A program made the translations under genes and the position numbers. 64,000 nt of DNA from Staphylococcus coagulans. GTDB lineage: Bacteria; Bacillota; Bacilli; Staphylococcales; Staphylococcaceae. How positions within the stretch are numbered: position 1 is the first letter of the stretch; each line of letters opens with the position of its first letter. The stretch lies in NCBI RefSeq assembly GCF_002901995.1, contig NZ_PPQN01000012.1, positions 26,207 through 90,206 on the forward strand, read 5' to 3'. Under the pieces are notes generated by a model. That model searched no databases and was not told the DNA's origin. It saw only the letters and a list, made by a program, of their open reading frames with translations. Shown here one piece after another: positions 45,679-54,834 of the stretch.

Positions 45679-46857
45679 TTATTTTCTTAATGAAGCTTCA
45701 ATCGTTGTATTACGTCCAGCACGTGCGCCAATAATCATAACAGCGATGGCAGTTAACAGTAGGATCAGTAATGAGAATACCCAATGGCCTGTCACATCAT
45801 GTAAGATACCGAAAAATAACGGTCCAATACATGCGAAGAGATAGCCGACTGCTTGAGACATCCCTGCCAACTTAGCTGCTGTAAGGCCACTTTCAGTTCG
45901 TAAACTAAAGAACGTATTTACAAGTCCAAATGCGATACCTAACGCTATCCCAATAATAATGAGCGATATAAGGGCAAGATGAGGTGAAAACATTAAGATT
46001 AAGATACCTATTGTAAACAGTGCCCCTGTAAATGCAGTTGGAATAACTTGTGAACGTAGTTTCGTGGCATATAAAGGTGTCACGAAAGTCAATGGAATGA
46101 TTGCCAGTTGCAAAATAGATAAATAGAGCCCAGCATAAGTAACTGGTATCTCATAAGATAATAAGAATTCTGGTAACCAGTTGATTAAAGAATAGAAAAT
46201 TAATGATTGCCCTCCCATTAGTAATGTAATCTGCCATGCGAGAGGAGATTTCCAAACGTTAACAGCATCTGTTGTATCCACGGTTACTTGTTGTTCATGA
46301 TTACGGAGTTGGAAAGTCCAAACGATAAGTGCAATCAAAGTAACGACACCGATAAGACCTAAAGCAATATTATAGTTAAATGATTTGAGTAAAGGTGCTG
46401 CGCCATATGATGAAAGTGCGCCAAAAATATTCATAACAACGGTATAATACGCGGTCATAATACCGATACGCATTGGGAATTTTGATTTGATCATACCAGG
46501 TGCTAAGACATTACCAAATGCAATGCCGACACCGATTAAAATCGTACCAATATATAATAAGCTGACATTGGTCACACTGCGCATGATAACGCCTATAAAA
46601 ATTAATGCAATGGCAAAGAACAATGAACGTTCCATACCGAAGCGGTGACTGACTTTAGCGACAAGAGATGAAATAATCGCAAATGCAAGTAATGGAATGA
46701 TAGAAATGAAGCTGACTTCTGTATTTGTTAAATTTAATGTATCTTTAATGGTTGGTAAGACTACACCTACAGAGGTAATAGGGGCACGCAAATTTGCTGC
46801 AATCAGCATGATGCCAATAAAAAGCAACCAATTGATTCGATTAGTTTGTTGTTCCAT
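45679..46857 (-). CDS. MFS transporter, CynX/NimT family
   Basis: 392 residues with 12 hydrophobic helices. IMLIAANLRAPITSVGVVLP is the signature start of the CynX/NimT (cyanate / 2-nitroimidazole) group; SGLTAAKLAGMSQAVGYLFACIGP is another family stretch. Members are putative exporters; substrate is unknown. It is divergent from an XRE-cupin regulator, with a palindrome between them, so that regulator probably controls it. The start has an AAGGCAGG site about 10 nt upstream. Confidence 0.87.
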   Translation of the reverse strand: MEQQTNRINWLLFIGIMLIAANLRAPITSVGVVLPTIKDTLNLTNTEVSFISIIPLLAFAIISSLVAKVSHRFGMERSLFFAIALIFIGVIMRSVTNVSLLYIGTILIGVGIAFGNVLAPGMIKSKFPMRIGIMTAYYTVVMNIFGALSSYGAAPLLKSFNYNIALGLIGVVTLIALIVWTFQLRNHEQQVTVDTTDAVNVWKSPLAWQITLLMGGQSLIFYSLINWLPEFLLSYEIPVTYAGLYLSILQLAIIPLTFVTPLYATKLRSQVIPTAFTGALFTIGILILMFSPHLALISLIIIGIALGIAFGLVNTFFSLRTESGLTAAKLAGMSQAVGYLFACIGPLFFGILHDVTGHWVFSLLILLLTAIAVMIIGARAGRNTTIEASLRK

Positions 46858-46896
46858 CGTGTAAACGCCTGCCTTTTTTGATATAATTAACGAAAC

Positions 46897-46912
46897 GTTC
46901 TATATAAAGAAC
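46897..46912. promoter_or_regulatory. Palindromic operator candidate between exporter and XRE-cupin regulator
   Basis: GTTCTATATAAAGAAC has 5-bp arms GTTCT/AGAAC around ATATAA, centred 46 bp from the exporter start and 61 bp from the regulator start. A partial second copy (GTAC-ATCA-TGTTC) lies near 46922. Likely bound by the adjacent regulator. Confidence 0.5.
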
Positions 46913-46965
46913 ACAACATATCGTACATCATGTTCAATATATTGTAAATAGAAGGGGCTTAAAAA

Positions 46966-47514
46966 ATGGAGAATATTAATTCTGTTGTTGCTGAGAACCT
47001 CCAGCACTATAGACAAATCCATCGTTTGAGTTTAGATAAAGTAGCTCAAATGACGGGGATAAGTAAAACGATGATTAGCCAAATTGAAAAAGGAACAGGG
47101 AACCCAAGTATCAATACTTTATGGAAGCTTGCGAATGGATTGCATATTCCTTTGACGTCTCTGATTAGTCAAGATAATAAGCATATTCAGATTATTGATA
47201 AAGCAGACATTAAACCGATTTATAATGAGAATCACTCTGTCGTGGTTTATCCTTATTTTCCATATGATCATGCACACGCATTTGAAATGTTTTGTATGCG
47301 AATCGAAGCGGGAGGCGTGTTAGAATCTGATGCACATCAAGATGGTGCGAAAGAATTTATCATCGTCAATGAAGGTACGCTAACACTAACTGTAGGTACG
47401 ACACATTATGAAATTCAGGCTGCACAAGCGATAAGTTTTAATGCGAATACCCCTCATGTTTATGAGAACAAAACAGATACACAATTAAGAGTTACAGCGA
47501 CAATACAATATTAA
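46966..47514 (+). CDS. XRE-family regulator with C-terminal cupin domain
   Basis: 182 residues. The N-terminal HTH (LQHYRQIHRLSLDKVAQMTG, ISKTMISQIEKGTGNPSINTLWKLANGL) is of Cro/CI type, followed by a cupin_2 sensor domain (about 105-180: FEMFCMRIEAGG, HQDGAKEFIIVNEGTLTLTVG, SFNANTPHVYENK). Such regulators bind a small ligand in the cupin and control a neighbouring transporter. It is divergent from the CynX/NimT gene. AGAAGGGG lies upstream. The ligand is unknown. Confidence 0.87.
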   Translation: MENINSVVAENLQHYRQIHRLSLDKVAQMTGISKTMISQIEKGTGNPSINTLWKLANGLHIPLTSLISQDNKHIQIIDKADIKPIYNENHSVVVYPYFPYDHAHAFEMFCMRIEAGGVLESDAHQDGAKEFIIVNEGTLTLTVGTTHYEIQAAQAISFNANTPHVYENKTDTQLRVTATIQY

Positions 47515-47814
47515 TAGAGTGCGGTTAGTCTGTCTGGCAGTGTCCGGGTAGACTGACCCGACAAAGATGAGTTGGATGACAAAGCTTGATATGGAGGCGT
47601 GTACAACATAGACATCTACTGTTAATCGTTTGAGGGGAAACCTTTTCTTAGATCAGGATGAGACTAAGATCTTGACTTATCATTTTGTGAGGGTGGCTTA
47701 CATTATTCTACAAAAGCATAATAAAGCAGTGTAATAAGTTGAATATTGAAGAAATAGACTGTTAAACTTGATGAGTATAAAAGTTTTAACAATATAGGAA
47801 TCAAAGGTGAAGAT
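47515..47814. other. 300-bp gap, no gene
   Basis: Holds an imperfect hairpin GGTTAGTC/GACTGACC (47523-47558, one G-U) without a T-run, perhaps ending the regulator transcript. Nothing else supported. Confidence 0.4.
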
Positions 47815-48429
47815 ATGGAACAATGGATTGTTGATGTGATGGGGCATTATGGCTACATAGGAATCTTTTTATTAATATTTGTGGAGTATATTATCCATCC
47901 TTTTCCATCAGAGGTTGTTTTAACTTTTGCTGGTTTTATGACGACAAAGTCAAGTTTAAGTTTTGGAGTGGTATGTGCGGTAGCTGTTGTCGCGGCGACA
48001 GCGGGTTCGGTTGTCCTATACTATCTTGGAATATGGATTGGTGAAGAAAGATTATACCGCTGGATTGATCGATATGGTAAATATGTAAGGATTAAACGCA
48101 AAGATTTAGATAAAACCATTCATTGGTTTGAGCGTTATGGCCACTGGGCAATCTTCTTTGGCCGATTCGTACCTATTTTAAGAACTTTGATTTCAATCCC
48201 TGCTGGTATCACACGTATGAATTTACCCATATTTATTATATTTACAGCACTTGGGACAGGTGCGTGGAATATATTTCTGATCTTTTTAGGATCAGCATTA
48301 GGTGATCATATGCAAGAAGTGCTACAGTATGTAGGTCTTTATTCGAAGGTCATTATTGCTATTCTCGTAATCCTACTACTTTTCATGGTTTATCGATGGT
48401 GGAGACGTGCCAAAAGAGAAAATGGTTAA
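47815..48429 (+). CDS. DedA-family membrane protein
   Basis: 204 residues, four to five hydrophobic segments. DedA signatures: EYIIHPFPSEVVLTFAGFM, GSVVLYYLGIWIGEERLYRW and the conserved FFGRFVPILRTLISIPAG with its Arg residues, plus NLPIFIIFTALGTGAWN. DedA proteins act as lipid flippases/scramblases (undecaprenyl phosphate or phosphatidylethanolamine recycling) and in membrane potential maintenance. AAAGGTGA lies before the ATG. Monocistronic with a terminator. Confidence 0.9.
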   Translation: MEQWIVDVMGHYGYIGIFLLIFVEYIIHPFPSEVVLTFAGFMTTKSSLSFGVVCAVAVVAATAGSVVLYYLGIWIGEERLYRWIDRYGKYVRIKRKDLDKTIHWFERYGHWAIFFGRFVPILRTLISIPAGITRMNLPIFIIFTALGTGAWNIFLIFLGSALGDHMQEVLQYVGLYSKVIIAILVILLLFMVYRWWRRAKRENG

Positions 48430-48559
48430 TGTCTATCACATAGACAGATAATAGGGGCTGTTTCTATGAGTGGAAGCATGGTTATTTGCTGCCAAAATTG
48501 AAAAGTGACAGCTAGAGTTCCACATTTTCGACAAAGCTATATGATATGAAGATGAAAAA

Positions 48560-48606
48560 ATGCGTTAAGTTGATTTATATTACAAAAGTCAGCTTAGCGC
48601 TTTTTC
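48560..48606 (+). terminator. Terminator of dedA
   Basis: Arms GCGTTAAGTTGA and TCAGCTTAGCGC (minor mismatches), followed by TTTTTC. Confidence 0.75.
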
Positions 48607-48689
48607 ATTTTAGAGTGAAAGTTAAGTGATTATTATACAGATAATGTAAAAAGTGAAACGTGCTACTTTTCATTTTATGTTAAAGCATA

Positions 48690-48724
48690 TATAATAATGT
48701 TATCAATTTAGGTAATCCTAAATT
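48690..48724 (+). promoter_or_regulatory. mntH promoter with MntR-type operator
   Basis: -10 TATAAT (48690-48695) with a weak TTTTCA 17 bp upstream. AATTTAGG-TAAT-CCTAAATT (48705-48724) follows: 8-bp inverted arms as in MntR/DtxR-family operators. Position just after the predicted start favours repression of mntH by manganese-loaded MntR. Confidence 0.78.
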
Positions 48725-48779
48725 ATTTTTTAAATAGAAAATGATTTAAAGGTAAGCCGTTCGAAAAGGGATGAGTCAA

Positions 48780-50099
48780 ATGCGTAAGAGCTTAGAAGAA
48801 ATTAATGGTACAGTTGTGTTTGATAACCAAGCTGCAAAATGGAAAAAAACATTAATGTATTTAGGACCAGGGGCGCTTGTCGCAGTGGGGTATATGGATC
48901 CCGGTAACTGGATTACGTCAATGGCAGGAGGCGCACAGTATGGCTACATCCTCCTGTCTGTTATTTTAATTTCAAGTTTAGCTGCAATGTTATTACAAAG
49001 TATGTGTGCACGACTCGGTATTGCAAGCGGGATGGACCTTGCACAAGTGACACGTGAAATGACGAATAGAAAAATAGCAGTCATTTTATGGATTATTACA
49101 GAAATGGCAATTATGGCCACTGATATTGCAGAAGTCATAGGTAGTGCCATAGCATTGAATTTACTTTTCCATATTCCTTTATGGCTTGGGGTAACGATTA
49201 CTGTTTTTGATGTTTTGCTACTATTATTGATTATTAAGTTCGGTTTTAGAAAAATAGAGGCTATTGTCACGGTGCTTGTGTTGACCGTTTTTATTATCTT
49301 TGTGTTTGAAGTTTATTTATCGAACCCGTCATGGCCACTCGTCTTAAGTGGCTTTGTTCCGCAAAGTGGAGTGGTCACACAACCCGGTGCTTTATATATC
49401 GCACTCGGTATTATTGGTGCAACTATTATGCCGCATAACCTTTATTTGCACTCATCAATTGTACAATCACGTGCATATGGACGAGATTCAGTAGAAGAGA
49501 AAAAAGATGCGATTAAATATGCAACGATTGATTCGAATTTACAACTTTCGCTTGCATTTTTAGTCAACTGTTTACTTTTAATATTAGGTGCTGCTTTATT
49601 TTTTGGCAGTGGCAAAGCATTAGGTGGATTTTATGATTTACACCACGCATTATTAACTTCGCACGTCTCTGTCGCTTTTGGTGGGGCTGTAATGAGTACA
49701 TTGTTTGCAGTCGCTTTATTAGCTTCAGGACAAAATTCTACCATTACAGGGACTTTGTCAGGACAAATTGTAATGGAAGGTTTTGTGAATTTACGCTTTC
49801 CACAATGGATTCGACGCCTTATCACGCGTGGTTTAGCAGTTATCCCGGTATTCATTTGTTTATGGCTTTATGGCTCTGATCCATCGACAATTGAAAATTT
49901 ACTGATTTTCACCCAAGTATTTTTGAGTATTGCATTGCCGTTAAGCATTATTCCGTTAACGATTGCGACGAATAACCCAAAAATTATGGGTGAGGCATTC
50001 ACTAATAAACGTTGGATCAACATCATCGCTTGGACACTGGCAATATTTTTAACGATTTTAAACTTTTACCTCATCATTGAAACGTTTAACTCGCTTTAA
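48780..50099 (+). CDS. mntH: Divalent metal:proton symporter (NRAMP)
   Basis: About 439 residues, 11 membrane spans. The helix-1 metal site [20 protein letters not shown] and the helix-6 [14 protein letters not shown] are the diagnostic NRAMP motifs. The sequence tracks S. aureus MntH. It imports manganese (also iron) with protons. The frame opens at 48771 with AAAAGGG directly abutting that ATG, so I prefer the ATG at 48780, 9 nt from the site; three residues are at stake. Controlled by the operator at 48705-48724 and ended by a terminator. Confidence 0.95.
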   Translation: MRKSLEEINGTVVFDNQAAKWKKTLMYLGPGALVAVGYMDPGNWITSMAGGAQYGYILLSVILISSLAAMLLQSMCARLGIASGMDLAQVTREMTNRKIAVILWIITEMAIMATDIAEVIGSAIALNLLFHIPLWLGVTITVFDVLLLLLIIKFGFRKIEAIVTVLVLTVFIIFVFEVYLSNPSWPLVLSGFVPQSGVVTQPGALYIALGIIGATIMPHNLYLHSSIVQSRAYGRDSVEEKKDAIKYATIDSNLQLSLAFLVNCLLLILGAALFFGSGKALGGFYDLHHALLTSHVSVAFGGAVMSTLFAVALLASGQNSTITGTLSGQIVMEGFVNLRFPQWIRRLITRGLAVIPVFICLWLYGSDPSTIENLLIFTQVFLSIALPLSIIPLTIATNNPKIMGEAFTNKRWINIIAWTLAIFLTILNFYLIIETFNSL

Positions 50100-50205
50100 T
50101 TAGAATTAGTTAAAGCCATTTTCATTAAAAGTTATATTGGATTAAAAAAAGATACGCAATGTTAAATGATATTTCAGCGTGTGTCTTATCATTTTAAGCC
50201 TTCAG

Positions 50206-50240
50206 AGGTTGAGACAAATGGAAAGTCTCAACCTTTTTTT
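50206..50240 (+). terminator. Terminator of mntH
   Basis: Perfect arms AGGTTGAGAC and GTCTCAACCT, 9-nt loop, seven T. The rest of the 467-bp gap before cudT is AT-rich; I see no gene or clear regulatory motif in it. Confidence 0.92.
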
Positions 50241-50566
50241 ATGCTGAGGCGCCTCTCCTTACAGCCTATTCAATAACAGACAAGCCAAAGAAATACAAAT
50301 AAATATTTATTCACTTATATGGTATAAAAATACATAATTAGAAACGTTAAATTAATTCTTAACAATTTTAATGTACTTTATAAAGGCGTTTTGACAATAT
50401 TTATAATCTCTAAAAGTTATATATATTCAAATTAAGCAACTTGTGATTATGTATGATATTTGCATTAACTATTATTTTTAGATAACCTATTTCTTGTATA
50501 AAAAACGTTTAGACATCGTAGATTGCACAACAAAGGGATCAAAAATTAAATAAGGGGTGCTTTAAA

Positions 50567-52192
50567 GTGCATAAAAAATATAAGCTAATGGACTGGGTTG
50601 TTTTTATTGGAACAGCAATCGTGTTATTAATGGCTGTTATTCCGATGATGGTCTTCCCAGAACAGAGTCGCTCAGTTGTAGTTGCGATGAATAATTTCGT
50701 CACTTCAAAACTCGGCGCGATTTATCTCGTATTGGGGTTAGCGATTTTTTGTTTTGTTTTATACATAGCATTTGGTAAATATGGGTCTGTGACTTTAGGT
50801 CGTGCGAGTGATAAACCCGAATTTAGTGACTTTGCATGGGCATCCATGTTATTTTGTGCGGGCATTGGCTCGGACATATTATATTGGGGTGTCATCGAGT
50901 GGGCATATTATTATCAAGGCCCGCCTCATGGTGCAAAACCTTTATCTGATGAAGCACTTAACTATGCGACGATGTATGGCATGTTTCATTGGGGACCGAT
51001 TGCATGGGCAATATATGTACTCCCTGCCTTACCAATTGGGTATCTCGTATTTGTGAAAAAGCAACCTGTTTTTAAAATCAGTCAAGCTTGTCGACCAATA
51101 TTGAAAGGTCAGACAGACAAATTTTTAGGAAAACTCGTTGATATTTTATTCATCTTTGGACTTATTGGAGGAACAGCGACATCACTGGCTTTAGGGGTAC
51201 CTATGATTTCAGCCGGTCTTGAAAAGTTATTTGGTATAGATGGAACAAGTATGGTCGTAAAGAGTATCGTGCTCTTATGTATTACAATTGTATTTGCATA
51301 TAGTTCATACCAAGGTTTGAAAAAGGGAATTCAAGTTTTAAGTGACTTGAACGTTTGGCTTTCCTTCATTTTACTTGGCTTTATTTTTATCGTTGGACCA
51401 ACGATTTTTATTATGGAAACGACGGTAACTGGCTTTGGGAATATGTTGAAAAACTTTTTCCAAATGGCCACTTGGTTGGAGCCGTTCGGTGGCATTGGCG
51501 GACGTGAAGAAACGAAATTCCCACAACAATGGACGATTTTCTATTGGTCATGGTGGATTGTTTATGCGCCATTTATCGGTCTGTTTATTGCGCGAATCTC
51601 AAAAGGTCGTACTTTAAAAGAAGTAATATTAGGAACAATTGTTTACGGTACATTTGGTTGTGTGCTGTTCTTCGGTATTTTTGGCAACTATGCTGTTTAT
51701 TTACAAATTTCAGGTCAATTTGATGTGATTCATTATTTAAATGCACATGGTACGGAGGCAACGATTATTGAAGTGATTAGTCATTTGCCGTTCCCACAAA
51801 TTGTTATTGGCTTGTTTATTATTTCAGCCTTTTTATTCTTGGTTACAACCTTTGACTCTGCGTCGTATATTGTCGCAGCGGCAACACAAAAACGTGTTAA
51901 AGGAGAACCGATTAAAGCCAATCGATTATTTTGGGCGTTTGCTTTATGTTTACTTCCATTCTCGTTGATGCTTGTCGGTGGTGAAAAGGCACTTGAAATA
52001 CTACAAACCGCTTCTATTGTTGCGGGTGTACCTTTAATTGTCATTTTTATCATTATTATGATTTCGTTTATGATGATTCTAGCAGGGGATCGGATTGCGC
52101 TACAATCACGTGCCGATCGTTTTAAACGTATTGAACGCCGATCGTTGAGAATTTTAAGAGTAGGCGAAGATGAAGAGGATGACAACTTATAA
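50567..52192 (+). CDS. cudT: BCCT-family choline transporter
   Basis: 541 residues with 12 membrane helices. BCCT signatures: DFAWASMLFCAGIGSDILYWGVIEWAYYY split over helix 3 (the GIG..I.YWG..E motif), the Trp-rich FYWSWWIVYAPFIGLFIARISKGRT, and FDSASYIVAAAT. It takes up choline for conversion to glycine betaine by the betB and betA products downstream. The start is GTG, about 9 nt after AAGGGGTG. It has its own terminator, so it is transcribed apart from betBA. Order cudT-cudC-betB(cudA)-betA(cudB) is the staphylococcal cud locus. Confidence 0.92.
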   Translation: MHKKYKLMDWVVFIGTAIVLLMAVIPMMVFPEQSRSVVVAMNNFVTSKLGAIYLVLGLAIFCFVLYIAFGKYGSVTLGRASDKPEFSDFAWASMLFCAGIGSDILYWGVIEWAYYYQGPPHGAKPLSDEALNYATMYGMFHWGPIAWAIYVLPALPIGYLVFVKKQPVFKISQACRPILKGQTDKFLGKLVDILFIFGLIGGTATSLALGVPMISAGLEKLFGIDGTSMVVKSIVLLCITIVFAYSSYQGLKKGIQVLSDLNVWLSFILLGFIFIVGPTIFIMETTVTGFGNMLKNFFQMATWLEPFGGIGGREETKFPQQWTIFYWSWWIVYAPFIGLFIARISKGRTLKEVILGTIVYGTFGCVLFFGIFGNYAVYLQISGQFDVIHYLNAHGTEATIIEVISHLPFPQIVIGLFIISAFLFLVTTFDSASYIVAAATQKRVKGEPIKANRLFWAFALCLLPFSLMLVGGEKALEILQTASIVAGVPLIVIFIIIMISFMMILAGDRIALQSRADRFKRIERRSLRILRVGEDEEDDNL

Positions 52193-52199
52193 AAAATAG

Positions 52200-52242
52200 G
52201 AAAAGCTTTATGACGTCTTAACGGGCGCCATAAAGCTTTTTT
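52200..52242 (+). terminator. Terminator of cudT
   Basis: Arms AAAAGCTTTATG and CATAAAGCTTTT with inner GACG/CGCC pairing, followed by TTTTTT. Confidence 0.85.
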
Positions 52243-52385
52243 GATGAGGTATCAAACTTTGTTATTGAAATAAAATATGATTTGCAGTCTTTAGCTCACC
52301 GATTGTAGCTATTGAAAAAGGCTAGGTTATTCGGTTTTGAATTTGTCTGATCTACATCTCTTCATGAGAAAATACTGAAACAGCT

Positions 52386-52946
52386 TTATTTTTTTATGTC
52401 TTTAGGTTCAGGAATAGGGAAGTGTTCAAATATTTCTCCCGATTTTAATGCATCACTAATTGATTCTAACCAATAGTAATAAATCCGAGAATGCTCTAAA
52501 TGGGCTTTTATTTCTATCGCTTCTTCTCTCGTTGCTTCATCTACATCTTCAGCTGCAATAATCTTATCAATCATTGCTTCTGATTCTCTGAGTGCAGCCA
52601 TATTGATTGAAATTTCTCGGTTCCATTTTCTAGTGAAAAAGTTACAGAAAAACTCAAAGAAATCTTTTTCAGCTTCAAAATGTTGTTTGCGACTGCCTCG
52701 AGTGAAGCGTTGCTTAACAATGTCATATTCTTGCAATTTCTTAACGCCCGAACTCATGCTTGGCTTACTCATTTGTAATTCTTGACGCATTTCATCCAAT
52801 GTCATGCTGTCTTTGAATAACATAATACCGTAGAGATTTCCGACACTACGATTAATCCCATATAAATCCATAGTTTCAGCAATTGAATTAATAACAATAT
52901 CTTTCGCGACTTCGAGTTGTGCTTCGTGTGATTTTGGTCGTGCCAC
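52386..52946 (-). CDS. cudC: GbsR-type regulator of choline-to-betaine genes
   Basis: 186 residues with a MarR-like winged helix (NRSVGNLYGIMLFKDSMTLDEMRQELQMSKPSMSSGVKKLQ, recognition helix at SKPSMSSGVKKL). It is the GbsR/CudC family, which senses choline and represses the betaine genes. EYDIVKQRFTRGSRKQHFEAEKDF is typical. The start is GTG, 8 nt after GGGAGGTGA. It is divergent from betB; the shared region contains a 12-bp palindrome and several GTTAA repeats. Confidence 0.9.
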   Translation of the reverse strand: MARPKSHEAQLEVAKDIVINSIAETMDLYGINRSVGNLYGIMLFKDSMTLDEMRQELQMSKPSMSSGVKKLQEYDIVKQRFTRGSRKQHFEAEKDFFEFFCNFFTRKWNREISINMAALRESEAMIDKIIAAEDVDEATREEAIEIKAHLEHSRIYYYWLESISDALKSGEIFEHFPIPEPKDIKK

Positions 52947-52980
52947 GACATCTCACCTCCCTATAAATTAACTCGTTAAT

Positions 52981-52992
52981 AGCGTTAACGCT
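52981..52992. promoter_or_regulatory. 12-bp palindrome in the cudC-betB intergenic region
   Basis: AGCGTTAACGCT is perfectly palindromic, 35 bp from the cudC start. CGTTAA/CTTAAC words recur at 53128-53156 before betB. Candidate CudC operator or autoregulatory site; TTGACA at 53082-53087 may be the betB -35. Confidence 0.5.
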
Positions 52993-53167
52993 CTAAATTT
53001 TAATCTTTAATTAAATATAAATCAAATGTTCATTAATAATTTAACGGTTTTTTTGGCACACTGCAAATCCAAGCGATGTCGATTGACATGGCACTTTTCC
53101 TTATGATAAAGTTAAATTTGTGAAATTCGTTAAATAAAAACTTAACAAACTTAACGGAGGTATATGC

Positions 53168-54667
53168 ATGGAATTTGTAAACCAATTATCTCGTCGTCAA
53201 TATATTGATGGGGAATGGGTAGAAAGTAGCAATCAAGCGACACGTCAAATTCTCAATCCTTATAACCAAGAAGTGATTATAGAAGTAGCAGAAGGAACGA
53301 ATGAAGATGTAGAACGTGCAATTCTAGCAGCGAGACGTTCATTTGATGAAGGTGTGTATGCACTTGAAACAGGTGAGAACAAAGGTAAAAAGGTTCGTGC
53401 AATTGCGGATCAAATCAAAGCGCATCGTGAAGAGTTGGCGCATTTAGAAACATTAGATACAGGTAAAACTTTAGAAGAATCTCTTGCAGATATGGATGAT
53501 ATACACAATGTATTTATGTATTTTGCAGGTTTAGCAGATAAAGACGGGGGCGAATTAATTAATTCACCTATTACAAATACAGAAAGTAAAATCGTCAAAG
53601 AGCCAATCGGAGTTGTGACTCAGATTACTCCTTGGAACTATCCGCTATTACAAGCTTCATGGAAAATTGCGCCAGCACTTGCAACAGGTTGTTCTATTGT
53701 CATGAAGCCGAGTGAAATCACACCTTTAACAACTATTCGTGTGTTTGAGCTTATGGAAGAGGTAGGTTTCCCTAAAGGCGTTATTAATTTAGTTTTAGGT
53801 GCAGGCTCTGAAATCGGTGACATCATGTCTACGCATCCTGAAGTGGATTTAGTGTCATTTACAGGCGGTATCCAAACAGGTAAACGTATTATGAAACAAG
53901 CCGCAGAGCATGTTACGAATATTGCACTTGAACTTGGTGGTAAAAATCCAAACGTGATTTTTGAAGATGCTGATTTTGATTTAGCTGTTGATCAAGCATT
54001 AAATGGTGGCTTTTTCCATGCAGGTCAAGTATGTTCGGCAGGTTCTCGTATTATTGTTCATCATTCTATTAAAGATAAATTTGAAAAAGCATTAATTGAG
54101 CGTGTTCAAAATATCAAATTAGGTAATGGATTTGATGAAGATACAGAAATGGGACCACTTATTTCTGAACAGCATCGTGACAAAGTTGAAAAATATATGA
54201 CAATTGCGCAAGAAGAAGGCGCAAAGATTGCTATCGGTGGTAAGCGACCTTCTAGAGAAGATTTAAAAAATGGTTATTTCTTTGAGCCGACAATCATCAC
54301 AAACTGTGACACGTCTATGCGTATCGTACAAGAAGAAGTGTTTGGTCCTGTTGTAACGATAGAAGGTTTTGACACAGAAGAAGAAGCTATCAAATTAGCT
54401 AATGACTCTATCTATGGTCTTGCAGGTGGTGTCTTTACGAAAGATATCGGAAAAGCGCAACGCGTGGCATCAAAAATGAGAATGGGTACAGTATGGATCA
54501 ATGATTTCCATCCTTATTTTGCACAAGCACCATGGGGCGGCTATAAACAATCAGGTATCGGTCGCGAACTTGGACATCACGGTTTAGAAGAATATTTAGA
54601 AACAAAACACATCTTAATGAATACAAGCCCTGAGCCAGTTCACTGGTTTGGCCAATCAGAATCATAA
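53168..54667 (+). CDS. betB: Betaine-aldehyde dehydrogenase
   Basis: 499 residues, also called GbsA or CudA. It oxidises betaine aldehyde to glycine betaine with NAD(P). Landmarks: TQITPWNYPLLQASWKIAPA, KPSEITPLTT, FTGGIQTGKRIMKQAA, catalytic Glu in LELGGKNPNVIFEDAD and catalytic Cys in HAGQVCSAGSRI, EEVFGPVVTIEGF. CGGAGG lies 7-8 nt before the ATG. First gene of betBA, controlled by CudC from the divergent region. Confidence 0.95.
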   Translation: MEFVNQLSRRQYIDGEWVESSNQATRQILNPYNQEVIIEVAEGTNEDVERAILAARRSFDEGVYALETGENKGKKVRAIADQIKAHREELAHLETLDTGKTLEESLADMDDIHNVFMYFAGLADKDGGELINSPITNTESKIVKEPIGVVTQITPWNYPLLQASWKIAPALATGCSIVMKPSEITPLTTIRVFELMEEVGFPKGVINLVLGAGSEIGDIMSTHPEVDLVSFTGGIQTGKRIMKQAAEHVTNIALELGGKNPNVIFEDADFDLAVDQALNGGFFHAGQVCSAGSRIIVHHSIKDKFEKALIERVQNIKLGNGFDEDTEMGPLISEQHRDKVEKYMTIAQEEGAKIAIGGKRPSREDLKNGYFFEPTIITNCDTSMRIVQEEVFGPVVTIEGFDTEEEAIKLANDSIYGLAGGVFTKDIGKAQRVASKMRMGTVWINDFHPYFAQAPWGGYKQSGIGRELGHHGLEEYLETKHILMNTSPEPVHWFGQSES

Positions 54668-54725
54668 ATTGAACAATTGAATGAGCGTTTGTCTTTTATA
54701 TGACAGACTTCTTTCAAAGTAAAAA

Positions 54726-54780
54726 GGTGTGAAAGAATGACGTAAATGCAACGATAAGTGCTAAACGTTTCTTTCACATC
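54726..54780. repeat. Inverted repeat between betB and betA
   Basis: Perfect 10-bp arms TGTGAAAGAA (54728-54737) and TTCTTTCACA (54769-54778), extended by G-U and G-C pairs, with a 31-nt loop. No T-run. It may modulate read-through or RNA stability in betBA. Confidence 0.55.
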
Positions 54781-54834
54781 TGTACATAGTTTGAAATAGC
54801 GCGTCAGTATACAACTACGAGGAGGATTTTTGTT

